Shown piece by piece: positions 37,074 to 48,261 of a DNA stretch of 64,000 bases. The stretch comes from Hysterangium stoloniferum (taxonomy: Eukaryota; Basidiomycota; Agaricomycetes; Hysterangiales; Hysterangiaceae): the NCBI GenBank assembly GCA_015178975.1, contig WHVD01000067.1, positions 405,571-469,570 on the forward strand. Direction: 5' to 3'. The notes below the pieces were generated by a model. That model was not told the DNA's origin. It saw only the letters and a list, made by a program, of their open reading frames with translations, and made no database searches. The position numbers and the translations under genes are program-made. The first letter of the stretch is position 1. Each line of letters opens with the position of its first letter.

Positions 37074-37213
37074 CGTGGGGGGGCAAGCCCCCCACATACC
37101 CCACAACTTCTCTCTATATGAACAATTCTAAGTATTTATAAGAGCATGTACTCTAACTCAGAAACTTATTTAAATTTTATTAATTATTTATAATTCTATA
37201 CTTTTATATACTT

Positions 37214-38482
37214 TTTGAGATCATTACTCCTTGGGCGGCGCCAACTATCGATATTTGGGGTTAGATAATGCGTTTGTTATGAATATGTCAATGGTAGTGA
37301 AACAATGAATATAGAAGTGTACATACGTTTCGTGAATGTACGGGCACATGTGAAATGATTGCTTGCCAGCATTGTGATAGAGCCGTTAAAGAAGCCTAAG
37401 CCTAGCTTGTAGGGCGGACGACGGTATTCAGACGAGATGAAACATCTATGTTATGGTATGGAGTGAGCCATTTTGACATAAGAGTTAGGAGGTGGAGGTA
37501 CCATGTGCCTGCTATAGAGTCTGCGACGATACGTGATATTATATGCAGGTGAGATTATTCTTGAGGGTGAGTTCTGGATCAAACAACGTACAGAACAGTC
37601 CCTTTTCGGGTCTATGAATGACAAGTGGGACAAGGCATGCTGTAGACAGTAATAATAATAACAATCATTTTAATTCAATGTATCAGGGTATGGTGTAGGT
37701 CATCAGAGGTAGAAGGGACGTACTAAGAACAATGACTAACAGCCATCCCGATACTACAGTCGTCCAAACAACCCAACGGGGCCAATGTTTTCCGAGAGCG
37801 ATACCCCAGAATGTATGTGCAGTGAAGGTAAGATGCGGGTGCAGAGTGACATACAAAGTATTTACTAAGAGGCGATGGTGAGACGATGATTATATGTCGC
37901 AGTGTTGCCGACAAAGGTTTTGAGATCGATGCTGCTGGAAATTGATAGCAGACGCTATTGCATCATCAATGAACCAGACAGACAAGGTGACAATGCACAG
38001 ACCTAACAGATGTGGCAGCAATAAGACAATGAAGCAGACGCGATTACACACCAAAGTGAAGAGGTAAAAAGTTGAAAGAGATGTCGAAGGATGGTAGATG
38101 TGATGGCAGATGTGACGAGTATGCTTCAGCATGGACAGACACGAATACATGCCGAATCTAAACAAAAGGGCTCCTATGAGCAGTGTCTTCATGCTCAACA
38201 CTTCCCCTCGCCACTCTACTCCTCCTGTCACGTAGGTTCCTCCCGTAAGCCTAGAAGGCAACCGCAAAACAGTGAGCTAGGCGACACAACCAAGCAGCCC
38301 AGTGCGTTAGAGCAATTCTCATCGGCCCCCTTGTCAAGCAAGCGATTATTTCGCATCTGCCCGTACATTCACGAAACGTATGTACCCTTCTATATTTCAT
38401 TCTTTTGCTACCATTGACATATTCATAACAAACACATTATCTAACCCCAAATATCGATAGTCAGCGCCGCCCAAGGAGTCAA
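37214..38482. repeat. 1.27-kb unit bounded by inverted repeats of about 160 bp
   Basis: The arm 37214-37378 is repeated in reverse orientation at about 38322-38482 with a few substitutions (shared text includes CCAAATATCGATAGT and GTACATTCACGAAACGTATG). A direct copy of the segment just outside the right arm (about 38284-38345) recurs at about 38470-38533. The unit encloses a second receptor remnant. No transposase frame was seen. Confidence 0.75.
37588..38267 (-). pseudogene. remnant of a second seven-transmembrane receptor-like gene
   Basis: Exon-like block 37859-37724 codes HLTFTAHTFWGIALGKHWPR and WVVWTTVVSGWLLVIVL, ends before GTACGT, and joins in phase to 37639-37588 (CLVPLVIHRPEKGLF). 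The pattern resembles membrane segments 3-4 and the following loop of the receptor gene at 35300-36806. Upstream, 37890-38267 contains further hydrophobic stretches in a frame I could not join. It is probably a degraded paralogue. Confidence 0.4.
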
Positions 38483-38869
38483 CCAAGCAGCCTAGTGCGT
38501 CAGAGCAATTCTCATCGGCCCCATTGTCAAGCGATTCTGTTCTCTCGGTCGCGATATTTGTATTCATTTTGATGATTACAATATTACTTATCGTTGATGC
38601 GGTGACTGGTGGGTCCACTTCATGTCTTAATCTCAAAAGTCATGTTTAGTATCATTCACATTCACTGAAACTATCATCTATAAGGCTTTCTGTGAGTCAT
38701 CTTCTCTACTTTCGAGACCCTTTCCTGATCATACTAATATTTCCGACCACTTTCATTGATTGATTGTCCAATAGTGTCAGGGCTCGTCTCATTTGCAACG
38801 TTGGACCAGCAACCATTGATAGGGAAACCATTCAGGACAGAAGTGGAGGAGCCGAGTGCCAGAGAGCAG

Positions 38870-39320
38870 GCGAGTTCCCGGGGACATCCGGCCTAGAAGT
38901 TCACAATAGATTCCGCGACACTCAAGCCAGGTATTTGGGAGAACTCTATATTTCCGTCAGTTTCAAGATGCTCATCCTCTTTATAGATCTGCCTCTGCCA
39001 TCTTTGCTGCCATCCAAACAGCATTATCCACCCACGGCGCTACAAGTGTTACACTCGTTGGCATTCCCTTGGTGCCGCAATTTCGTTGATAGACACTGTA
39101 TACCTTCCTCTCCACCTCCCTATGAATATCCGATTCAAGTTCGTAGGATATGGCCTGCCACGAGTGGGAAATCCCGCATTTGCACAGTACTTGGATGGTA
39201 AGGTATTTCAATAGAATCATCTTTGCAAGACTGATTTCTCTTTATCAAGCTCACTTCCCGGACTTGACACACATCAACAATAAGAAAGACTTACACCCAT
39301 TCTTCCTGGTAGGTGACTGC
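38870..39320 (+). pseudogene. class 3 (triacylglycerol) lipase fragment with frameshifts
   Basis: Segment EFPGTSGLEVHNRFRDTQA leads over a GTATTT...TTTATAG intron (about 57 bases) into SASAIFAAIQTALSTHGATS. The frame then shifts by one base in the nucleophile elbow: VTLVG is in one frame and HSLGAAISLIDTVYLPLHLP in the next. GYGLPRVGNPAFAQYLD and DLTHINNKKD follow, with a further frame change after the latter. These are the motifs of secreted fungal class 3 lipases (GHSLG serine, later Asp and His). Upstream, a hydrophobic plus-strand stretch near 38540-38610 may be the old signal peptide. The one-base loss at the catalytic motif makes it non-functional unless it is a sequencing error. Confidence 0.7.
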
Positions 39321-39539
39321 AGTTACCCGACTTTTTTTGCTCTTCACACTTGGCACTTGTTATGGCCTTAGGGAAAACTAGAACAATACGATTTCCAGTA
39401 TTGAGCCTGACAATGGCACAGTTGTTGTAAGTTATGTGTATTATGGATACCGATTGAGATCTGATAATGTATTTGCAGATTCTGACTATGGTTGGCCGTG
39501 CCAACTCTTTAACATTTTGACCCAGGTCAGATAAGGATA

Positions 39540-40432
39540 ATCAAGATGCAAACCTCAATATGCCCCCTATGGCAAAGCAAGGATTACATACTGCAATTTT
39601 TAGTACCGATTATAGGATTTACAGAGTCCTTGATTTATGGTGTGAGGTTGGTTTTTAGGCATCAGAAATTCATCTGTGGGTTAAAATTTCATTATTTTTT
39701 TTTGTCATCTACCCAATGTATATATTTGACAATACTACTTGATGTGGTACATGGGAGTAAAATTTAAATTGCATATTCAAATGTTCTGAGTAAATCTTTT
39801 ATCAAAGCATTCTACAATGACTAGCTGCTCAACACCACAATGAAAATACTGTAGAACAAATGTCAAAGGCAGCTCTTGGCCAATACTGAACAACTCAAAC
39901 AAGCCTCAAAAAGAAAGCATGATATGGTGAGTAATAGCTCTAATGGCTATAATGGATACATACATATATCTGGTGTGGAAAGGAATGGTTGAAGGGATTG
40001 ATGGAAGGCTCAAAATTGGAAAGCACATTATAGAATCCAAGAGGTTTGTTACAAACATACAAGCTCAAATTTCAATAATATTCAATTTAACTTTCTTCGA
40101 CATTCCTTCGACTTTCCAACTTGATTTCCAACTTGACTTCTGACTTGACTATTCTTCAATAATATCTTTGACTTGTCTCAGTTTGATGTTAATGATTTCA
40201 CTTTGACATCATATTATCATCATAGGTAAATGATATATAGTATATACATAAGGGCAATAATAGGAACAAAGGAAGTCAGTCAGAAAACCTGTACAATTAT
40301 TATTATTACTGTATTATATAATTGTCAAACTTTTTCCAAGTCCTCCTTTCTATTAATTATTTGTGAGCCTTTGTGTCCTATCTTTGCCTCACACTTTATC
40401 AATAGGACAAATTAATACTTTGTCAAATGAGG
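39540..40432. other. AT-rich stretch before the nested LTR
   Basis: No coding exon was recognised. The segment ends at the 5-base flank TGAGG of the family A LTR. Confidence 0.4.
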
Positions 40433-40673
40433 TGTTACAACTGTGTCACAACCCTGTCACAACCTGATGGTTCCCAATGATACTATTGTCTGCCAGCATT
40501 TCAAGTTATTGACCAAGTCATCGTATCACAACTGTCAGTACACTGACACTGATGTATATATATGTACCTTCATGGCAATCAAACCCCATTTACACCCCTG
40601 TCAAGTTAGACTCGTACCATCTGGTTATGCTTTGATACATCCCCTTTTACTTATGATGATCTATTCCACTCTA

Positions 40674-42277
40674 CAGTGACTTACAAAACGTATCCAATGT
40701 TTTGTAGTTTCAGCTTATATATGCTATATCCCAGTAGATAAAATAGTAGAAATCACCAAAATATTTGTGAACATGGCCTATCATGTATATATTTATATGG
40801 TAGAACTATATTATGTAATATCCATATATGGAAACACTATGAATATTTCAATGGAGAGCATTCATTGGATACATTTTGTAACTGACACATTTAGGCAGGA
40901 AATTACTAGTATTTAGTACTTAGTGTAGCCACCCTTTGCCTTTAATACATCTGAAGCCCTCCTAGGCATACTTTAAATCAAATCCTGACACACCTTTTCA
41001 TCAATATTGTACCATTCATCCACCACCCTCTCCCACAACTCTTCCATCCCCTGGGGTGCATTCTCATACCCTGCCAACCTCCTCTTCAGGTTATTCCATG
41101 GGTGTTCAATGGGATTCAAGTCAGGAGACTGTGCTGGCCATGAGAGAACCCTGAAACCATTTTCTTGGAACAAATTCTGGGCCTTCTTGCAGGTATGCTT
41201 GGGGTCATTGTCTTGCTGGAAGATGATGCCATTGGCAGATTTACCATAGTCCTTAAGACTGGCTTGCAGGTCATCCTCCAGAACCTGGATGTAGAGATCC
41301 CCATCAATCCTTCCATCCCTCTTGCATGCATACCCAACCCCCTCCCACAGCATGCACCCCCAAACCATTAAAGATCCACCACCAAACTTCAGGGTTCCCT
41401 CAACCAGCCTGTCACTCAAGCCCTCCCCTGCCTTTTTCCACAACCACTTCCTGCCATCTGACCCCAGCCTATTAATTTTGGTCTCATCAGACCACACCAC
41501 CTTCTTCCAATCCTCCACAGTCCAATCCTGATGTGCCAAAGCAAAATCCATCCTCTCCTTCCTATGCCTCTTAGAAAGAAGAGGCCTTTTCTTCTTTACC
41601 ACAGGCTTCATCCCAGCTGCCTTGAGTCCACGATGCACTGTTTAAGGATTGAGTGACTGGTTAGTGATAGTGCAAAGTGCCTTTGTTGCATCTACAGCTG
41701 TATCAGCCTTTCCAGGGCTGATAAGGTGTTGTGCAAAATGGATGTTGGCTGTGGAGAGTTTGGAAGGGTGACCACCAGAGGACTTAGAAAGGTGGGAACA
41801 GTGTTTAGAACAAAGTCTAGAGATAGTAGCATAGCTATAGCCAGTAGAAACTGAAATATGTCTGGCAGAATGGCCAGCATTAAGTAGAAAAAGGATCTCA
41901 TACTGGGCAGCAGTGGAAAGGGGATGCATAGTTAGAATTGAGGGAATCTTAGCTGAGAAAGCCCTTCTACTTATACTGTAGTATAGAATGATCACATGGC
42001 ATGTTGAAAAACATAAACAACTGCAAACAATCAACATAGGCACATGGTTTTCATGCTAGAACCTGTCAGTTACAAAACATATCCAATGAACCCTCTCCAT
42101 TAAAATATTCATAGTGTTTCCATATATGGATATTACATAATATAGTTCTACCATATACATATATACATGATAGGTCATGTTCACAAATATTTTGGTGATT
42201 TCTACTATTTTATCTACTGGGATATAGCATATATAAACTGAAACTACAAAACATTGGATACGTTTTGTAAGTCACTG
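40674..42277 (-). mobile_element. Tc1-type DNA transposon A, 1604 bp, TA target duplication
   Basis: Flanked by TA on both sides (40672-40673, 42278-42279). Terminal inverted repeats are about 213 bp long (40674-40887 and 42066-42277), starting CAGTGACTTACAAAACGTAT. Within each terminal region the same motif recurs in inverted orientation at the inner border. It is inserted in LTR-A, so it is younger than that LTR. Confidence 0.93.
40913..41929 (-). pseudogene. Tc1 transposase A with two in-frame stops
   Basis: The frame runs from an ATG at 41929 (MHPLSTAAQYEILFLLNAGH, helix-turn-helix) to a stop at 40913-40915. Catalytic DDE residues are visible: VVWSDETKINRLGSDG, FQQDNDPKHTC and QSPDLNPIEHPWNNL (spacing DD34E), so this is a Tc1-type enzyme. 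Stops at 41642-41644 (before TVHRGLKAAG) and 40973-40975 (before SMPRRASDVLKAKGGY) interrupt it. Otherwise the frame is intact, so inactivation is recent; the element could still be moved by a related enzyme. Confidence 0.9.
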
Positions 42278-42479
42278 TATGTTTCACATATGTCTGTACA
42301 TATATACTTGTAGCCCTTGACTATTCCCTTTTCTTGTAATTCCACTCTTGGTTAATCACGGCTTCGTAACCTTCCAGTTCCTAGTCAAGTTTATTTGTCA
42401 CTAATTGGACATTCCCACTCTTACCTTAGTTAGTATTTCGAGACACTGATAACTAGTATTTAAGTCCAACTGTAATGTA

Positions 42480-43754
42480 TTTAGGGGTTTCTCTTAGATA
42501 GCTCAATATATGCTGTAGTGTCACAGAGCTTCAACAATAAAACAAGCAAAGGTCCAGTAATTTAAATACTGATAGATTAATGAGCTGCACTATTAAGCTT
42601 AAACAACTCAAATCAATGCTTATTTTGATTATTGAAAGGTTCAATAGAACAATATATGACTCTTTTAGCAAATAAAAGAACTATTCCTTGAGAATAGGGG
42701 CTAGAAGCTGAGTATATGTGCAGTAACTTAGCAGAGACTTGATATAAAGCTTCAGATTCTTGTATGCTTATTTGTAACTATTAATAGTTATTTAACAAGG
42801 TGTTAAATAATTTATTAATAGAGAAAATAATGTGTGTTGGATTATTTGAGTGCTTGTACTTGATTAATTCAATAAACTTAGGGCTGGGCCTTGAATAATC
42901 TAGTATTAGCAGGAAATTTCAGTAAGGATACTTAGATACTTATTAGGTTTATTATGTAATTAATAAGTCTAAAGAGTAGCTGTGAGGCTGGGGGAACTTA
43001 GATGATTAGCTAAGTTCAAGAGTTGCTGACAAAGATTCAAGATTCTGCAAGTGTAGGTGCTTGCAGTTAGTGTATCAGACTAAGGCTATTATTGTCCTTA
43101 GGATGATTAGATAAGCTTCTGAGCTGTGCAATAAAATATGTGTGTGATAGATTGATTTTATTGGAAACTTGGCCCTCCTTATATACATTTTGATAACTAA
43201 ATATTTCATCATTTATTTATTTTATGAGGTCATTGTTTAGGTCATAATGACCTCATATTCTACTTATTTTTTACCCTTTATTTACCATATGATTCCCCTC
43301 TCTGAGACAAGGGTTCCAACCTTTGGCTTGAATATGAAGGTTCAAGGCCGCAGTCCCGGGACGGAAGCAATTGATGAGTTGGCGGAATCAAATAATGACT
43401 CGAGTAGTCACATCCGTGACTTGTGTGATATCCCAACACCAGAGGCTTATCTAATAAGTCATGTGACTCCAAAAATGCGCACATTGGAGCAAGTAATGTG
43501 CCGAAAGGCAATAACTAAGTAAATAAAATATAAATAATTAGTTAAAAATTATAATAAATTAACTAAGATATAATAGCATAATATGAGCTCATATATGCTA
43601 TTACTATGCGAAGTTAAAAGGAACTAAGCCTTATATTTCACAATAGAATATATGTAATAAAAATACAATAAATTCAAGAAAATATTAAATAATTCAGAGA
43701 AAATTAAGATAACTTTATGAGATAAAGCTGATACCTCACACCAACTGTAATGTA
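42480..43754. mobile_element. 1.27-kb insertion of uncertain class inside LTR-A
   Basis: It interrupts LTR-A and is bordered by a 14-base direct duplication, CCAACTGTAATGTA (42466-42479 and 43741-43754). It is AT-rich, with a TATA-like CTTATATACA at about 43176-43185. No transposase, reverse transcriptase or poly(A) tail was seen. If the ends are read as TGTAATG...CTCACA with a 5-base duplication CCAAC, it would be a solo LTR; the longer duplication argues for another mechanism. Confidence 0.6.
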
Positions 43755-44072
43755 CCTACAAAGCAATCAGAATATCGACTCAGAACACTTCTAAACAACT
43801 CTCATAGTCTCACCCTAGATATCCCACTCTCCACCTCTGCTTGCACTTGCACACCCTCAGTTTCCAACCCTTCAACCCAACCCTCAACTTATCCTTCAGC
43901 TTCCGATCGGTGACTTACTGAGAGGATTATTTGACAGGACTAGTTTTCTGCCTGCCTGAAATTTAAGGACACCCAATGGCAACTTACAAGGGTGCAGCAC
44001 ATAAGCTGAAGCCAAGTCCTTTCATTCAGTCCCCATCGGTCTACTGACATCAGTCAGTTTCTGTTCTTAACA

Positions 44073-45178
44073 CAAGGTATCTGTATTCGATATTGTTGAA
44101 CATTCTTTGATTGTTTATTTGACTTTATTGAGTAAAATCTGATTCATGTCAAGGTTGTCCTGACAGCCAAAACAAGGTCCTAGCAAGTTATTGAAGTTGC
44201 TTACATAATCAAATGTACTAACTTCCCTTTCATAGGCTCAAGTGTAGTTTACTCGATCATCTTTTTGCACTGAAGGGAATAATATATTTTTTGATTTATA
44301 ATGGTATATAATTTATAATGGGACATTATGATACAAATCAAATTTCCTTCAATCAAGTTGAATAATAATTGTAATATGTATATTCTACTAAACCGAATAC
44401 AGAAGCCTCGTTTGATGAAGTATAGATTCACCCTGTCAATAAAGTAAGAGGCTAATACCAAAGTCACAAAGACTCACAGATGTTAATGTTGAAGGGTTTT
44501 GACTATCATGTAAGATAAGATCAAGAGGTGGATTAATAATACAGATAACTAATATACAATGGAGAGATTTTCTGACTGAGGTTCTTCACTCTTCTCATTG
44601 CCCTTTTATGTCTTTCTTCATTAAATTATGATTAAACTATAACCTATGAATGAAATCACATATGATGTTGAAATGAGACAAGTCAAATGTAAGTCAAATG
44701 AATTTGAGGGTGTTGAGGATGTTGAATAGAATGTCGAGTCAGAATTTTAGTTGAAGATAAATCAATGTGTCAAAAAGTTGTCGAAAGTTACCTTTAATAT
44801 TTTGTGACAATTTTGTGACTGTGACTGTTGTGACACATTATGGAGTTGGCAAGTGTGTTGGTTTTATAACAAACCACATAATAGCCACTTTCACCCATAA
44901 TATAATTGCAAGACCCACCATCCAGCAGCCCTGAATGCATACATGAAACCTGCCAAAAATTTCTATTGTATGTGATGAGAATGAATAACAGTCAATATAA
45001 GCTACACAGATTTCTTTAGGTTGGATTTTAAACATAAGTTGCAATTATTAAGTGACCTATGGCCTAATTAAGTTAACTGAGCTTAATTTTAAGGCAAATT
45101 TTAAGGAATTTTAAGAGCTTGTGTTAAGTTGTGTGCTGTGAGGTTAGAAGTCCAACAGGGTCTGAATGGAAGGATGTA
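44073..45178. other. AT-rich sequence containing one copy of a dispersed repeat (about 44348-44836)
   Basis: The segment 44348-44836 is related to 56117-56530 (shared GTTGTCGAAAGTTACCTTT and AGCCTCGTT-GATGAAGTATA). The left copy has TG or CA at many sites where the right copy has CG. No gene was recognised in the rest. Confidence 0.6.
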
Positions 45179-45844
45179 CAGTAGGCAACAAAACCCTTAC
45201 AATGTTTTGTACTTTTTGAAAGACATGGCTATTCCTCCAGAAATAAATTCTGTAAAATGCTGAAAATATTATGTAATATACTTCAACATCATACCTTCCA
45301 GAAATGCACAGCCACAAGGCACCACATCCTTATTTGGTAAGTCCACATCACACACAAACCAATAGCTCATTGTAAGGATTTTGTTGCACACATTTTTAAA
45401 GTTCAAAATGGGTCCTAGTCACATGACTTTGTTTATAAAGTTCAACAAAGTCATGTGACCACTCTTCCTCAATGTATATAAGATGAAAGCAACCAGTTAG
45501 AATCCCACAATCACCCTACTCACAATGAAAAAGCTCTCCTCCAGCCAAATCCAACATGTTCTTACTCTACTTGACTCTGGCATTTCTGGAGCTCAAATAT
45601 GTTACCAAACGTATCTCAGCAGTGCCACCATCAGTCATATTCACTCTGAGCATCACCTTGACCTCCCCAAATGCTCTGGTGGCCATCCTACAAAGCTTAC
45701 CACAGCCAATATTGCCTATGCTAGAAGAATAATTTGCATGGGGAAGGTTGATAATGCCACACAGGCAACCAAGAAACTTATAGACATCATCAACACTCCT
45801 ATTACTTCACAAACAGTGCGTCGCCACCTCAAAACCATAGGCAT
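45179..45844 (+). mobile_element. Tc1-type transposon B, 5' half, cut by LTR-B
   Basis: The terminal motif CAGTAGGCAACAAAACCCTT begins after TA at 45177-45178 and recurs inverted at about 45368-45392. The transposase N-terminus starts at 45525 (MKKLSSSQIQHVLTLLDSGI) with GGHPTKLTTANIAYARRI and SQTVRRHLKTIG, then is cut at 45844 by LTR-B. The catalytic domain is absent on this side. Confidence 0.85.
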
Positions 45845-46653
45845 TGTTACGACCAGAAATCCTGCCGGACTCTGGGCACTAACTCATATGCACCCGTGCC
45901 CTATACGCACCCATTGTCAGTTTACCGGAATTCCCACCAGACTCCGTACGTCAGACTTGTCTACATTCATCTTTGTTACATTGTGTTTCAGTCATCAGAA
46001 AACCCACCAGACTCCGTCCCTGTTTATGTCCGATCTTGTCCCACACATCAGTCACCAGACCCCACTCATAAAACCCGTCACCCCTCTAACAGAGCCCCAT
46101 TCCCATTTTAGTCAAATGACCTGTCATGATTCGGACTCCGCTTCCGCTCCATTTCCCATTATGGTTTATGATTTGTCACTATTCGGACTCCGCTCTGTTC
46201 CGTCCCATTCCTAACACCAAATTTGGTGTTTACTATTCCTGTTTTATGTTTTGTTAGTTTCGTTTCATCATTACTGGATTTGGTATATCATTCACTCCAC
46301 GGTCTATTTAAACTGGCAGATGTTGTACATACAATCCAGTCAGAAAATCGGCTTAGATTCCCCCCAGTAATCTAATACATTTTCTGCTCTAAACTCCTAC
46401 TTGAATTACACCGCTCACACTAGTCAGAGCCCACGGGCTCTGGCGCATCTATCTCTCTTACCAACCTCGACCCACGACCTCCGACCTACGACCCCTCGAC
46501 CCACGACCCCCACCTGGACTCCCCGGGATTCCCATCCACCTGTCTGAAATTGGACAACACAATCTCACAAGGGCGCAGCCTATAAGCTGAAGCCAAGTCC
46601 TACCGGATATCCTGTGGGTTTCTCCAGAAACCCGCCATGTACGTATCCTAACA
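45845..46653 (+). mobile_element. LTR of family B, copy 1, 809 bp
   Basis: Begins TGTTACGACCAGAAATCCTG and ends TAACA. It has a TATA-like CTATTTAAA at about 46305 and the shared U5 motif TATAAGCTGAAGCCAAGTCC near 46580. The 5-base flanks (GGCAT and GTATG) do not match, so this is not a simple insertion. Confidence 0.85.
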
Positions 46654-47700
46654 GTATGTCATATTATTGGAGTTTGGCCTTGAGGTGTTGCCAGAAGTGT
46701 TCAATGGGATATAGATCAAGGGATTGGGCAGGCAACTTCATGGGAATGATGTTATTGTCAGAAAACCACTGGTCTGCCTTTTTTGAGGTATGTTTTGGAT
46801 CATTGTCCTGTTGGAAGTACCACTTATCCTGAGCCATCTCCAAAATTTCAATGCTCTCCTCCACTCCCTCCTCCAAAATCTCACAATACTGCACTGCATC
46901 CATGTTCCCCTACACCTCTATCAGCTTTCCCACCCCATTCCAGCCCATACACCCCCAAACCATCAAGTTACTCCCCCCTCCATGTTTGACAGTTGGTGTG
47001 GTGGTCCTGTCTGATACTGGTTCCCTTTGTTGCTTCCAAACATATACCTTCCCATCTGACCCAATCCTATTGATTTTTGTCTCATCAGTCCACAACACCC
47101 TCTTCCAGTCCTCCATAGTCCAATTTTCATGGTATTGGGCAAACTTTAGACATTGCTGATGATGAGACCCCTTGAGCATAGGGACTTTCTTCTTTGTTGC
47201 TGACCTAAAGCCAGCTTCCTTCAACACATTCCTAGCAGTCTGAGGAGTGACAGAGGTAGATATGATGGAATTTATGAATTGGGTGGCTTGGACAGCATTG
47301 TCAAGCTTCCCAGAGCTGATTTGACAGATAATTGACAGTTACTCATGGTAAGGAGTCAAGGAGATGAATGAACAAAGTTCAACATGCCAAATTGATACAA
47401 ATAAGGTCACATGACATATTAATGATTCACATGACCCACTCCTACCTTATACTGGTGTGTAACATTGAAAATCAGAGAAAATAATAGAGGGTCAAAAAAC
47501 TGCCCCAATGAGTGATTATTTTGTTTGATTTATTGAGCAATGAGTTTTGATTGGAATCACATGATTTCTTAAGTTGGTAGATAGCCAACATGTTCTAGTA
47601 TATCATGTGAATTTTTCAGAATTTTTGCTGATGTCATTCCTTCACACAATATCAATCTTTCTAAAATGCACAAACAATGGGGCAGTTTTTTGACCCACTG
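46654..47700 (-). mobile_element. Tc1-type transposon C, truncated by LTR-B, transposase remnant
   Basis: The terminal motif CAGTGGGTCAAAAAACTGCC (reading leftwards from 47700, TA at 47701-47702) recurs inverted at about 47487-47512. The transposase reads leftwards from about 47340 to 46664: FINSIISTSVTPQTARNVLK, LWTDETKINRIGSDG, one stop at about 46907, FQQDNDPKHTSKKAD and DLYPIEHFWQHL. The helix-turn-helix N-terminus is missing. The element ends abruptly at the LTR-B border. Confidence 0.82.
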
Positions 47701-47702
47701 TA

Positions 47703-48261
47703 TGCATTAAAAAATCACACTTTGTCAAAAGATCTAAAAGAAATTTAAGAAAATTATTGTGCCATTTTAAATAAATCTAGGCATTCATTCATTTTTTTTT
47801 TTGTTTGGTAAAAAATGTGCCGTGTGAGCATGACTGATGGTGTTTAGGACAGACACAATGAAGGAGTTGGAGTGGGCATTTGAGCAGGTTCACAGTAGTT
47901 TCTGAGGAATAATCCTGCACTATCCCAAATTTAAGTGATTAGCTAATTTTAACACCAAAAAGCTTAAAATATCCAAGTTAAGGGGACTTCTCTGAGCTGG
48001 ATCATGTGCCCTGATACATAATACAAAGTTGTGGGAGGGGTTCCCCTGAGGCTATACATAATCTGTAAGAGTCGAGTTGTCCTGTCCATTTAAGGAAGTT
48101 TGAACAATTGACTAAATATTAAAAAGAACTAAAATAATCACAGTAATAAAAAAATTGAAATGGTTTTACAGTAATAAAAAAATTAAAATGGTTATTGGTT
48201 AGAACTAAGATTGGGAGGGCAGGTGGCAGGTGGAAACACAGGCTCAGAATTGGTGTGCAGT
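47703..48261. other. spacer between Tc1-C and solo LTR-A
   Basis: AT-rich; no gene or repeat was recognised. The last five bases, GCAGT, are the left target duplication of the solo LTR. Confidence 0.4.

Larger units (their letters stand above)
40433..44072 (+). mobile_element. LTR of family A, split by a Tc1 element and a second insertion
   Basis: The LTR text runs 40433-40673, resumes at 42278 to about 42479, and resumes again at about 43755-44072. It matches the intact LTR-A copy at 48262-48998 from TGTTAC to TTAACA. Flanks are TGAGG and CAAGG; see findings on their common origin. No PBS or coding region follows, so it was a solo LTR before the later insertions. Confidence 0.85.

Noticed and set aside
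46654-47340. Tc1-C as the second half of Tc1-B
   Set aside because: It reads on the opposite strand and has a different terminal motif, so it is a different element.
47487-47700. Independent 214-bp MITE with inverted ends
   Set aside because: The position at the 5' side of the Tc1-C remnant and the same layout in Tc1-A and Tc1-B make it more likely a transposon terminal region.
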